A stretch of DNA of 64,000 nucleotides, from positions 1 through 64,000 of the forward strand of contig CAZGQD010000007.1 in assembly GCA_964527395.1 (NCBI GenBank). The letters are read 5' to 3'. The first letter of the stretch is position 1. Every line of letters begins with the position of its first letter. The notes below the pieces were generated by a model. That model did no database searches. It was not told the DNA's origin and saw only the letters and a list, made by a program, of their open reading frames with translations. Both the position numbers and the translations under genes were made by a program. Source of the stretch: GCA-2688265 sp964527395. Its GTDB lineage: Archaea > Nanobdellota > Nanobdellia > Woesearchaeales > GW2011-AR9. Positions 50,248-58,897 of this stretch are shown one piece after another.

Positions 50248-50368
50248 AATAAGTGGATTTCTTAGTTGTTTTATAAAGCTGCTTGTTAATTAGCTACCTA
50301 TAACTATATTCTTTACAATATATATGTTTAAAAGAGAAATTTTCTTGCTTTTCATTGGTGATTTAATA

Positions 50369-51361
50369 ATGGCACAAAATGATAGAATTACATGGACTCC
50401 ATTGGGAATACCTTCTGTACATTTAGGAATTATGTATACTAATCCAAATATTGTTACAGGTGGAAGTGTAGGTAGAATGGAGAACTTGGCTTATAGGAAC
50501 CTTGTTGGAGTTGTAACCGAAGAGAATAAAGGAAGAAGATTTCAAACTTTTCATGGGACTTATATCAGAGATGGCCATAAGTTGCCAGTAACTGCTTTTG
50601 CAACAGGAATGGGAACTTCAAGTGCATCATTGACACTACCAGAAATTGCTGAAGCAAGAAAAATGCCTGAAAGTGGAATATATGGGAATGGTGAGCCAGT
50701 AAATCCTGCTGAAATTGAAGCTATGGTAAATCCTTACCATGAAAAGATGAGATTAGTTAGAATTGGTACAGCAGGTGCTTTACAAAAAGGAATTAATGTT
50801 GGGGATTTGGTTGTAGCAACAGAAGCTAGAAGTTATGCTGCAGTTGCTAAGTTTTTAATGGGTGTTGAGTATGATCCTAGACTTAATCATGCTTTTGTTT
50901 CTGCTTTAGAAACAAGAGCAAGAGAACATCAACTTGATTGGCATGAGGTTCATAAAGGCCCTATCAAGATTGTTCCTGAGGCATATATACATAATAAAAC
51001 TGTACCTTTTGTAGACCATGGAGACATGGTTGCTGTTTCTATGGAAACTAGCGCACTTAAAGCTTATTGTGATCTATTAAGTAGAAGAGGAATAAATCCA
51101 GATCTACCTATTGAAGTAAGACAAGATCTTGCTGAAAATCTACCACAAAGAGATATGCTAGGTGTGACTCTTCTTTCTGTTAGTGATAATCCACTAGAAG
51201 GACATGTAGATATGGGGAATTATAAAGGAGTGAAAGAGCCTCAAGTTGAAGAAGTACAATTTAGGGTGGCACTTGATGCTTTGATGGATATGCATCTTGC
51301 TGATTTTAAGAGAGATTTGGTGGGAGGACCTGAACTTCCTGAAATTGAAAAAAGGCGTTAA
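50369..51361 (+). CDS. Nucleoside phosphorylase (PNP/UDP family)
   Basis: Phosphorolysis of a nucleoside to base and ribose 1-phosphate. Motifs: ATGMGTSSASL (phosphate loop), LVRIGTAGALQKGINVGDLVVATEA and the substrate motif VSMETSALKAYCD. ATG 50369 is preferred to ATG 50324 because the upstream addition is a hydrophobic leader foreign to the family. Uridine or purine substrate cannot be decided from sequence by eye. Confidence 0.85.
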   Translation: MAQNDRITWTPLGIPSVHLGIMYTNPNIVTGGSVGRMENLAYRNLVGVVTEENKGRRFQTFHGTYIRDGHKLPVTAFATGMGTSSASLTLPEIAEARKMPESGIYGNGEPVNPAEIEAMVNPYHEKMRLVRIGTAGALQKGINVGDLVVATEARSYAAVAKFLMGVEYDPRLNHAFVSALETRAREHQLDWHEVHKGPIKIVPEAYIHNKTVPFVDHGDMVAVSMETSALKAYCDLLSRRGINPDLPIEVRQDLAENLPQRDMLGVTLLSVSDNPLEGHVDMGNYKGVKEPQVEEVQFRVALDALMDMHLADFKRDLVGGPELPEIEKRR

Positions 51362-51395
51362 CTTTTTAATCTCTTTTCTTTTTTCTTTTCTTATT

Positions 51396-51794
51396 ATGGG
51401 TAGACGAATTCCGAAACGTTATGGTAAATCTGGTAATGCCACATGTCCTTTTTGTGGAGCTATGGCGATTGCTAAGAATGAAGATGGACTTTCTGTGTGT
51501 ATTGCACATAAACTAAGTAAACAAAAATTTGATGAGGTCAAATGTGATTGTGGATCATGGCTCGAGATACGTGATGGTAAGTTTGGGATGTATTTTAACT
51601 GTTTAAATTGTGGGAATATCAATTATGAGAAAGGTATGGCTATGAAAGACAAACAAGATGCTGCTAAAGCTAAAGAGCCTAAGAAAAAACAAGTTAAATT
51701 GCCTGCTCGTAAGAAAATATATGAAAGACGTAGCCAGTATACTGGAAAACAAGAAATTGTGATTAGTAGTAGAGACTTTGAATGGTTTGATTGA
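51396..51794 (+). CDS. Zinc-ribbon protein, 132 residues
   Basis: Two zinc-ligand groups: CPFC ... C (about 17-32) and CDC ... CLNC (about 49-72), followed by a Lys-rich linker and an aromatic/acidic end (SSRDFEWFD). ATG 51396 is chosen over starts further upstream, which overlap the nucleoside phosphorylase gene. Topology suits a nucleic-acid-binding or ribosome-associated zinc ribbon. It lies 34 bases downstream of the phosphorylase stop. Confidence 0.65.
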   Translation: MGRRIPKRYGKSGNATCPFCGAMAIAKNEDGLSVCIAHKLSKQKFDEVKCDCGSWLEIRDGKFGMYFNCLNCGNINYEKGMAMKDKQDAAKAKEPKKKQVKLPARKKIYERRSQYTGKQEIVISSRDFEWFD

Positions 51795-51895
51795 TACCGT
51801 TTGGTAGTAGAAAGTACTATAAAAGTTAAATTTTCTTTATTTTTGTGCTTAATTTGTCGAAGCCTTTTTAAAAAAAGTGTATAAAATCTGCTTTT

Positions 51896-52474
51896 ATGGA
51901 AGAATTTCAAAAAGATTTATTTTATAGTGCTGATGAACTTATTTTACCAGGAGCTGTATATGTTCCTCTTGGAGCTACAATAGCAGATACAGAATATTTG
52001 GTAGGAGTTATGCTTGGATTTGATCCTAAAAAAGGATTTTGTCATTTGCATCAAAGAGTTTCTCAAGGAGAAAATGATGCTTTGCAAGGGGAGACAAAAG
52101 GGGATTTTGAAAGAGTTTATTCTGGTCCAATTAAAGCTATGTCAGTTCAAAAATTGTTTAGTGTTGAAAGATCCAATATTGCAACAACGATGTATGATGA
52201 ATGTCCTTCTCCAAATAATAGAAGAATAAAACGATTATGTAAATTTGCACCAGTTGCACTTACAATTAGAAGATATCATAAAGCTGAAGTTTTTGTAGAA
52301 TTAGAAGAAAGAGCAAGGAGTTGGCCAAGATGGAAATTTCTTGTGAAAAAGAAAGAAGATTATAGAAGAAGATTATTAGTTGAAAATGGCCAAGAAGTAA
52401 GTGTATTGAAAGATAGGTTTTCTGATAGACCAGTTAGTTTAGATGAATTCTTTGGTGGTTTGTACTGTAATTGA
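51896..52474 (+). CDS. Hypothetical protein, 192 residues
   Basis: A soluble, basic protein with no recognised family. Notable segments are LGATIADTEYLVGVMLG and the Arg-rich helix KKKEDYRRRLL. Possible TATA element GTATAAAATC shortly upstream. It converges on gnd, 19 bases between stops. Confidence 0.5.
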   Translation: MEEFQKDLFYSADELILPGAVYVPLGATIADTEYLVGVMLGFDPKKGFCHLHQRVSQGENDALQGETKGDFERVYSGPIKAMSVQKLFSVERSNIATTMYDECPSPNNRRIKRLCKFAPVALTIRRYHKAEVFVELEERARSWPRWKFLVKKKEDYRRRLLVENGQEVSVLKDRFSDRPVSLDEFFGGLYCN

Positions 52475-52493
52475 TTAATTTTCTATACTTTTA

Positions 52494-53447
52494 TTATTTG
52501 CCTTTTTTATTGTTTAGTTTGTGACCACCAAACTCATTTCTTAGAAGATTTATGACTTTACCACGATAGTTTGGTTTTGTTCTTGACTCTAACCTTTCTT
52601 TGATTGCCCCTCTTATGGCGTGAGCATGAATTTTCATTCTCTTTGCTTCGTCTACAGTCCAATTTGCTTCAGATTTTACTGTTCTTCCTGCAGCTTTTCC
52701 ACCTTGACCAGCAGAACCAGAAACATCTTTTAGGGCTTTTCCGTGTTTTTTTAGACCATTTAGTAGCCAGCTGATTAGTCTTGATTCAATAACACTGCCA
52801 TTGTTGTATACACTTGCTGCTTTTTCTAAGTCTAATTTATAATTTGATTTTTTGAGGATATGGAAACCTTCAGCTATTGATTCCATAATCCCATATTCGA
52901 TACCATTGTGTACCATTTTTACATAATGGCCAGCACCAGCACCTTCAAAATGTTCTAAACCACCTTTCACGCAAATACTTTGTAAGAGAGGTTTGATATA
53001 ATTGTAGTTCTGTTTTTTGCCACCAACCATCATACATGAACCATCTCTTGCGCCAGCTGGACCTCCAGATACTCCTATGTCTATGAAATTGATTTTCTTT
53101 TTTGCTAAGAGTTTTGACATTTGTTTTGAATCTTTATAAAATGAGTTACTTCCATCAATTACGATGTCACCTTTGTTTAGTTGGTCTTTTAGATTTTTTA
53201 TTGTGTCTTTTGTAACTTTTCCAGCTGGGAGCATGACCCAGATGATTCTTTTTTTGTTGCTTGGGAGTTTTTTTACTAGATCTGCTATAGAGTTTGATGT
53301 TATGGCACCTTTTCTTTTGGCTTTTTGCATTGGAGCTGTTGATCTGTTGTGAACTATGACTTTGTGTTTTTTTTCTAATAGGTTGTAAACCATATTTAGA
53401 CCCATTTTACCAAGGCCAATGTATCCTAAAGTGAATTTCTTTGCCAT
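52494..53447 (-). CDS. gnd: 6-phosphogluconate dehydrogenase, short form
   Basis: Oxidative decarboxylation of 6-phosphogluconate to ribulose 5-phosphate. NAD(P) fold GYIGLGKMGLNM (8-19), IWVMLPAG, VIDGSNSFYKDS, the substrate block DIGVSGGPAGARDG and the catalytic Lys/Asn in GHYVKMVHNGIEYG. 317 residues, the short GndA/YqeC-like type. In the minus-strand run zwf, amidohydrolase-like gene, gnd. Confidence 0.93.
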   Translation of the reverse strand: MAKKFTLGYIGLGKMGLNMVYNLLEKKHKVIVHNRSTAPMQKAKRKGAITSNSIADLVKKLPSNKKRIIWVMLPAGKVTKDTIKNLKDQLNKGDIVIDGSNSFYKDSKQMSKLLAKKKINFIDIGVSGGPAGARDGSCMMVGGKKQNYNYIKPLLQSICVKGGLEHFEGAGAGHYVKMVHNGIEYGIMESIAEGFHILKKSNYKLDLEKAASVYNNGSVIESRLISWLLNGLKKHGKALKDVSGSAGQGGKAAGRTVKSEANWTVDEAKRMKIHAHAIRGAIKERLESRTKPNYRGKVINLLRNEFGGHKLNNKKGK

Positions 53448-53498
53448 TTTTTTTCATCTCTTTTTTTTGTTATTATAATATTATTAAAATTCTGTTTA

Positions 53499-54983
53499 TT
53501 AATCTTCAATGTCGTCGTACAAAATGCTGACATCTTCCAAACAACTTTGTTCTAAAGTACAAGATATCAAACAGTCTTCCGTTAGATCTGTTTTTTGTTC
53601 TTCATCTCCATTGAAACCACATTCTTCGTCACAATTGTCAATAATATCGTTTGAACACTCTTTGATTGTGTCAGGATCAATTATATTTATTTGCTCTTCT
53701 ATGGAAGACCCTTCTCCTAGTAAGTCAAATGCATTTTTATATGCTACTTTTTCTTGGTCTGCTTGATCAAATCCAGCAATCACAAATCTTGCTATCTCAA
53801 CTGCCTTATCATAAACTTCATTATCATATGCATATTCAGGTCCTGTTTCTGTACCCCACATGACTTTGTTTGCTACTTCGTCAACAATTGGCTTATAATC
53901 TTTAATAGCATCAGCAATTATTTGATCTTCTTTATTGTTAATGTCACTAAAAAAGTTCTCTTTTGCCTTTTGAACTGAATCACCTTGGTATTTATAAAGC
54001 AAATCCATCCCATCTAAATGAATAATATGTGCTGTGTCCATGCTGAAATAAAGGTTTTTGTGATCTTTTAGTAAATTTATTAATTCTGATCTTCCATCTT
54101 TTAGATCTTGTCTATACATATGAATTATGAAAATTGTGTCTGGAAATTGATTTAGGATGTTTTCTAAATCATCTAATTTTGATGCTACTGGATGAAACAA
54201 AACAAACATATTATTGTCGTCTGCTATTTGGAAAAGTGATAAAACGTCTTTATTATCGTGAGTTACTGACCACTCTTGTGTTTCAATCTCACCTAAACCT
54301 TGAATAAATTGAGTATTAGTTGTTTCTTTTGTCTTTGTTAGAATCGTTTTGTACCAATTTGTTAATTCATCACCCAAGTAATCTTCCATCTCGTCTCCTG
54401 GGATCCCTGGATTTGTGAATGCGACAATTCTTTTAGGATATTTCTGGATAGCATTAATAGCTCTTCCAAGATCACTGTTTGTTGTTAGGATGTCTGTTGT
54501 ATCTTCATTATCTCCATCATCCTGGGTAGTATACCCTGCTTCTATGCCAAACATCCCTAAAGCTGCAATAATTCCATTTCTATCCATGTTTTTGATAACT
54601 TGATCAATGTCTCTACTACCTATTTGTTCAGATGTAGCATATAATGGTCCGTTGTAAGCTCCTTCATAAGTTAATTGTGGTTGGATAATCCCTAAACTTT
54701 CTTCTTTTGGTAATTGAGTTGTTTCTTTAGAATCCTCAGAGAAATCTTCCTCTGTAGCAATAGGTTCTTCAGAGTTATTTGTGGCCTTTTCTGTTATTTG
54801 CGTTGTTTGTGATCCTATTATTTCTGTTGCTTGATCTGAATCTTCTGGATTTTCTGAGTGCTCTGTATCTTTTGTATCTTCTGTGTTAAAGGTTTCTGTT
54901 GTCATTTGATCTGTGCAAGATACTAATAAAAATAGAATTGTGAATATGAAAATAAGAAAGATTTTTGTAATTTTTGGTTTCAT
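53499..54983 (-). CDS. Exported amidohydrolase-like lipoprotein
   Basis: Lipobox LVSC (Cys23), then an acidic Thr/Glu/Ser-rich linker to about residue 100, then a TIM-barrel-like domain resembling amidohydrolase_2/TatD-type enzymes (AFTNPGIPGDEM, GLGEIETQEW, LFHPVASKL, IIHMYRQDL, FSMDTAHIIHLDG, VMWGTETGPEYAYD), ending in a Cys-rich segment. Its ATG lies 1 base after the zwf stop, so the two are coupled, though a surface enzyme in a pentose-phosphate run is unexpected. Confidence 0.7.
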   Translation of the reverse strand: MKPKITKIFLIFIFTILFLLVSCTDQMTTETFNTEDTKDTEHSENPEDSDQATEIIGSQTTQITEKATNNSEEPIATEEDFSEDSKETTQLPKEESLGIIQPQLTYEGAYNGPLYATSEQIGSRDIDQVIKNMDRNGIIAALGMFGIEAGYTTQDDGDNEDTTDILTTNSDLGRAINAIQKYPKRIVAFTNPGIPGDEMEDYLGDELTNWYKTILTKTKETTNTQFIQGLGEIETQEWSVTHDNKDVLSLFQIADDNNMFVLFHPVASKLDDLENILNQFPDTIFIIHMYRQDLKDGRSELINLLKDHKNLYFSMDTAHIIHLDGMDLLYKYQGDSVQKAKENFFSDINNKEDQIIADAIKDYKPIVDEVANKVMWGTETGPEYAYDNEVYDKAVEIARFVIAGFDQADQEKVAYKNAFDLLGEGSSIEEQINIIDPDTIKECSNDIIDNCDEECGFNGDEEQKTDLTEDCLISCTLEQSCLEDVSILYDDIED

Positions 54984-54984
54984 C

Positions 54985-56427
54985 TTATAATATCCAATCT
55001 ACTTTGTTTTGTTTAGACCATTGTTTTAGGTCCTTTGGTTCAGTTGCTTTCTTTTTGTAAATATGGAGTTTTTGTTTCTTCTTGGTTTTTTGGATTTTGT
55101 CAATCAATTTCCAAGAATGCTCTATTTCATCACTGTTTACAAAGTGAGATTGGTCACCTTCAATCATGTCTGTTAAGATTGTTTGATAAGATTCAATTGT
55201 ATTGATACCAAAATGAAGGTCTTCTTTGAAAGTTAATTTTACAGGAGTTACTTGATCATGAGAGTTTGGAATTTTACTGTTTAAGTGAAAATGAACCTCA
55301 TTTTTTGGATGGATGTTGATTGATAGGTGGTTTGGTTCTCTTGGGCAAGTATCAAGAAGGCATTTTACTCTTTTGAAAATAATGTTTATTCTGGTTTTTT
55401 TGTTTTTTAGGGCCTTACCTGATCTTACATATAAAGGAGTGTTTTTCCATCTTCTACTTTTGCTTTTTAGTTTGATTACAGCAAATGTATCTGTGCTTGA
55501 ATTATTGTTTTTGGCTTCTTTTTTATAGCCCTGATATTGAGCAAAAAAACTCTCATCTATTTCAAGAGATCCTAGGAAATTTGATTTTTTGTTTCTAATT
55601 TCGTTTCCTTTCAATGATTTAGGTGCATCCATACAGGTTAATGCTAATAATTGAAGTGCATGATTTTGAATTACATCTTTTATAGCACCTTGACTATCAT
55701 AAAATGCAGCTCTGCCTTGGATATCAATGTCTTCATCTATAATTACTTGGACATGATCCACATGGTTGTAGTTCCAAAGTGGTTCTAGAATGATGTTGGT
55801 GAACCTTAGAAGGGCTATGTTTGAAACTAACTCTTTTTCTAAATAATGGTCGACCCTGTAGATATTTTGTTCTGTGAAAGATTTCTTTAGAGCTTTATTT
55901 ATTGCTTTTGCTGTGCTATAATCTTCACCGAAAGGTTTTTCCAAGGCAATCCTAGACCAAGGCTCTTTTGATTTTGTTTTTTTTGATTTTTTCTTATGCC
56001 TAATTGAACCTGCATTTTTTAGATATTTAGCAATTATCTTGTAGTATTGAGAATATGTTGCCAAATAGAACAATCTATTTCCTTTAAGTTTAAGTTTTTC
56101 TTCTTGTCTTGAAATTGCTCTTTCAAGTTTGATAAAGTCTCCTTGATTGTTAAAGTCAATTTGATGATATGTTGAGTTGTTCTCAAGTTTAGTCCAAACA
56201 GATTTGTTTATTTTCTTAGATTTGATGAATTTTTTTGCTTTTGATAGAATTTGATTTGATTTGAATAGTGTATGGCCAGTTAAGATTAAAGTGAATTTAT
56301 TGATTTTTTTTTCTTTGATTAAATTGTATATTGCAGGGATTATTTTTCTTTTTGTTAAATCACCACTACCACCCATAATTACAAAAGTTACATCCTCTTG
56401 TTTGTTATTAAGCACCATCAGTTTCAA
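54985..56427 (-). CDS. zwf: Glucose-6-phosphate 1-dehydrogenase
   Basis: Oxidises glucose 6-phosphate to 6-phosphogluconolactone, making NADPH. NADP loop GGSGDLTKRKIIPA (19-32), RIALEKPFGED (catalytic Lys region), IYRVDHYLEKELVSN (substrate and catalytic His) and the C-terminal SGKALKNKKT block. 480 residues is typical of bacterial G6PD; the Lys/Asn-rich insert near 140-152 is extra. Its direct neighbour in the pathway, 6-phosphogluconolactonase, is in the fusion at 60148. Bacterial-type enzyme in an archaeal setting suggests lateral transfer. Confidence 0.94.
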   Translation of the reverse strand: MKLMVLNNKQEDVTFVIMGGSGDLTKRKIIPAIYNLIKEKKINKFTLILTGHTLFKSNQILSKAKKFIKSKKINKSVWTKLENNSTYHQIDFNNQGDFIKLERAISRQEEKLKLKGNRLFYLATYSQYYKIIAKYLKNAGSIRHKKKSKKTKSKEPWSRIALEKPFGEDYSTAKAINKALKKSFTEQNIYRVDHYLEKELVSNIALLRFTNIILEPLWNYNHVDHVQVIIDEDIDIQGRAAFYDSQGAIKDVIQNHALQLLALTCMDAPKSLKGNEIRNKKSNFLGSLEIDESFFAQYQGYKKEAKNNNSSTDTFAVIKLKSKSRRWKNTPLYVRSGKALKNKKTRINIIFKRVKCLLDTCPREPNHLSINIHPKNEVHFHLNSKIPNSHDQVTPVKLTFKEDLHFGINTIESYQTILTDMIEGDQSHFVNSDEIEHSWKLIDKIQKTKKKQKLHIYKKKATEPKDLKQWSKQNKVDWIL

Positions 56428-56488
56428 TGAATTAAAATGGCTTTATAAAAGTTAGTTTTTGGGGAACACAACAAGAGAAAAAAGAAAA

Positions 56489-56704
56489 TTATAATGTAAA
56501 TAACATTACAATTAGCCAGATAAAGCTGAAAAAGATACTGAAAATTGTTCCAATAATCAAGCCTGGGATGATACCATATCCGTAGATTGCAAATGCTCGT
56601 TTCATGAAACTATCTGAGTTTAACCAACCCATATAGCTATAAGTATCTTCGTTTGGGTTGTTTGTTTTGTGTGTCTTAGTTGCTTTATTTGTTTTAGTTG
56701 CCAT
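56489..56704 (-). CDS. Small membrane protein, 71 residues
   Basis: A Lys/Thr/Asn-rich N-terminus (about 1-25) and a strong hydrophobic C-terminal half, with one or two helices (IIPGLIIGTIF, then IWLIVMLFTL). No family recognised. Confidence 0.5.
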   Translation of the reverse strand: MATKTNKATKTHKTNNPNEDTYSYMGWLNSDSFMKRAFAIYGYGIIPGLIIGTIFSIFFSFIWLIVMLFTL

Positions 56705-56757
56705 AATGTGTATTTTTGAATAGCTGTTTTTAAAGGTTTATGTTTAGAATTGGTGTT

Positions 56758-57513
56758 TTAAGCATCTTTGCTTTGTTTCCACTTTTCTAAGAAATGTTCT
56801 TTTAACATAACGCTAAAAGCTGGAGATTCTATCCAAAATGAAAGATAATCTTCATAATCACTTATTTGTGGACGTCCAATTGTGATTCTGCCTAGCTTTT
56901 CGTCCATTGAAGAGAACCTAATGCTCCTTTGTTCATCTTTTGGGAAAAAACGAACCTTTGCACCCAAATCTTTCCATTTTTTTATGATATTTTCTCTGCC
57001 TTTAACTTTGTGGATTAGAAATCTTACATCTACACCCCTTCTTATAGCAGATTTTACTAGTCTTGCACTTCTAGGATGATAATTAAAGCCACCACTAAAA
57101 GAATAGATATATTTTTGAGATTTCTCTGATGCAAACTGCAACATTCTGATGATTTGATCTTTGCCTTTCATTACTGTAGCTATATCTTGTTCATTTTTTA
57201 TTCCATGTTTGATCATTTCTTGGAGTTTATTTACTGCAATCTGCATTTTTGAGATAGTTTCTTGCTTTTCTTCAATATCTTGTTGTAATTTCTCAGTATT
57301 AATGATCTTGTATATCCTTGGAGTTAAATCTAAACTGCCAATATAACCACGCTCAGCTAGTCTGATCAAACTTTCATACACTTTGTTTTTAGCAATGCCA
57401 GTTCTTTTTGAGATTGTTCTAGCTGGAGATGGACCAAGATTTAGTAAAGTTAGGTATACTTGAGAGTCATATTTTGTGAATGATAATTCAGTTAATAGTT
57501 TTTTTATTTCCAT
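56758..57513 (-). CDS. TrmB-family transcriptional regulator
   Basis: An N-terminal winged-helix TrmB domain (about 1-70: LLTELSFTKYDSQVYLTLL, SPARTISKRTGIAKNKVYESLIRL) followed by a coiled segment and a C-terminal phospholipase-D-like effector domain (DQIIRMLQFASEKSQKYIY and GVDVRFLIHKV). TrmB proteins regulate sugar and central-carbon genes in archaea. It is divergent from a NUDIX gene with a 9-base inverted repeat between them. Confidence 0.85.
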   Translation of the reverse strand: MEIKKLLTELSFTKYDSQVYLTLLNLGPSPARTISKRTGIAKNKVYESLIRLAERGYIGSLDLTPRIYKIINTEKLQQDIEEKQETISKMQIAVNKLQEMIKHGIKNEQDIATVMKGKDQIIRMLQFASEKSQKYIYSFSGGFNYHPRSARLVKSAIRRGVDVRFLIHKVKGRENIIKKWKDLGAKVRFFPKDEQRSIRFSSMDEKLGRITIGRPQISDYEDYLSFWIESPAFSVMLKEHFLEKWKQSKDA

Positions 57514-57564
57514 TTTGTGTATAGGTTCAGTTATTATTGCTTTGTAGGGGGCCTAGTGTTGCTC

Positions 57565-57597
57565 AAAAGGACTTTTGGTACTAACTGGAGTCCTTTT
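57565..57597. promoter_or_regulatory. Inverted repeat between TrmB and NUDIX genes
   Basis: AAAAGGACT (57565-57573) and AGTCCTTTT (57589-57597) are perfect complements 15 bases apart, in the divergent promoter region. It is a strong candidate for the TrmB protein's own operator; the TATA-like AATATAAATATA follows. Confidence 0.6.
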
Positions 57598-57629
57598 AAT
57601 ATAAATATAACTGTGTTGATGTATGATTT

Positions 57630-58037
57630 ATGGTAAAAGAAAATGTTAATTTTAGGGTAGCTGCTAAGGCATTTATCCTAAACAAAAATAGAGAAATGCT
57701 TCTGATTAGAAGAAGACTGAATGATGTAATGAAACCTGGGATCTGGGAAATACCTGGTGGAAGAATGGATCCTGGAGAAAATCCGTTTATTGGTTTGAAA
57801 CGTGAAGCTAAAGAGGAGGTTGATTTAGATATTGATATCAAAAAGCCTTTTTCAGTAAAACATTTTGACAGATCAGATGGACAAACAATCACAATGATCT
57901 GTTTTGAATGTTATTCTGCCAATAAAGATGTTAAGTTAAGTGAAGAACATATAGATTTTGGCTGGTTTGCATTAGAAGAAGCAAAAGAGAAGATTACTCC
58001 ATTTTTGAAAAATGAAGTTGAGACTTTAATTAGTTGA
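57630..58037 (+). CDS. NUDIX hydrolase
   Basis: A single NUDIX domain, 135 residues. The Nudix box G-x5-E-x7-REUxEE is seen as GGRMDPGENPFIGLKREAKEEVDLD split over about 42-66. The substrate may be 8-oxo-dGTP or another nucleoside diphosphate derivative. Divergent from the TrmB regulator, sharing the palindrome at 57565-57597, so possibly its target. Confidence 0.88.
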   Translation: MVKENVNFRVAAKAFILNKNREMLLIRRRLNDVMKPGIWEIPGGRMDPGENPFIGLKREAKEEVDLDIDIKKPFSVKHFDRSDGQTITMICFECYSANKDVKLSEEHIDFGWFALEEAKEKITPFLKNEVETLIS

Positions 58038-58086
58038 TGTCTTCAAAATGTTTAATTTTTTCTTTTTCTGGGATAGATATATACTC

Positions 58087-58166
58087 ATCCGTAACTATTT
58101 TTTATAACTTGGTTACGGATTCGAGACACAGTTCCGTAAGAAAAAGTTCCACTTTCTACTTACGGA
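58087..58166. repeat. Two adjacent inverted repeats (island 4)
   Basis: ATCCGTAAC (58087-58095) pairs with GTTACGGAT (58112-58120), and TCCGTAAG (58133-58140) pairs with CTTACGGA (58159-58166). Inside the second lies AAAGT/ACTTT with a TCC triloop. Both arms share the core CCGTAA, so the two hairpins are related. They lie upstream of the DUF1284 gene, whose TATA-like TATATAATAAAT follows. Confidence 0.75.
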
Positions 58167-58199
58167 CCAGTATATAATAAATCAGTTTTTTGAGCTTTT

Positions 58200-58676
58200 A
58201 TGAAAGAACCGTTATTGATTAGAGGACATCATCTTGACGCTCTTCATGTAGTCGCTTTGTTAGGTATTGATAGTCCTGGACTTCAATTTTATATTTTTTC
58301 ATATACTCCAAAAATACATCAGTATAAACTTGCTACACTTAGACAAGTTGTTGAGAATCCAGATATGTCTGTAAAAATTATTGGTTCTTTAGATTATTTA
58401 TGTGAGCATGACTGTCCTAATTTAAAACCTTCTTGTTCAGATGAGTTAAATGTAGCAATTGATAAATATGCTGCAGAAAAAAAGTATGATTTTGAAGTTG
58501 GTAAGGTTTATGATGCTGGATTTTTAGTTGATTCACTTAGAGCAATGGATTATAAATCACTTCAAGGAGATATACCAGCAACCTTAGTTGATAGTCAGAA
58601 TGAGCCTAGTTATGTAGCTCCAATTGTGCCTAGATTTTTTCCACGATTGAGAAGCTTATTGAATAGAATTTGGTAG
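58200..58676 (+). CDS. DUF1284-like protein
   Basis: Begins LLIRGHHLDALHVVAL, the family's R-G-H-H-L start, and has the later cysteine cluster LCEHDCPNLKPSC (about 62-74), a likely Fe-S or zinc site. 158 residues fits the family, whose function is unknown. Preceded by a pair of hairpins. Confidence 0.65.
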   Translation: MKEPLLIRGHHLDALHVVALLGIDSPGLQFYIFSYTPKIHQYKLATLRQVVENPDMSVKIIGSLDYLCEHDCPNLKPSCSDELNVAIDKYAAEKKYDFEVGKVYDAGFLVDSLRAMDYKSLQGDIPATLVDSQNEPSYVAPIVPRFFPRLRSLLNRIW

Positions 58677-58753
58677 TATAGTTACAAATGGAACTAGTGG
58701 ATACTCTCGGATCTTGAATACGGGGACTTGGCCTGTTGGGAGATAGGAAGTAT

Positions 58754-58894
58754 GTCCACAATATTTTTTGAATTTTATGGTGGACACACAAATATGAGTG
58801 TGTTCATTATATTGAATACTAGCTTGTGACTATCAAATACCTTCGTGGTTTCCAGTATAATGGAAACCTTTATAAATAGAGTGAGTTTGATAGT
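58754..58894. promoter_or_regulatory. Nested palindromes at the second DUF4143 ATPase promoter
   Basis: TGTCCAC/GTGGACA (58753-58759 with 58780-58786), ACACAC/GTGTGT (58784-58789 with 58798-58803), GGTTTCCA/TGGAAACC (58847-58854 with 58861-58868, perfect) and ACTATCAAA/TTTGATAGT (58829-58837 with 58886-58894). The TATA box (about 58869-58878) lies within the last pair, just after the perfect palindrome, so a repressor would block initiation. Confidence 0.65.
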
Positions 58895-58897
58895 TAT

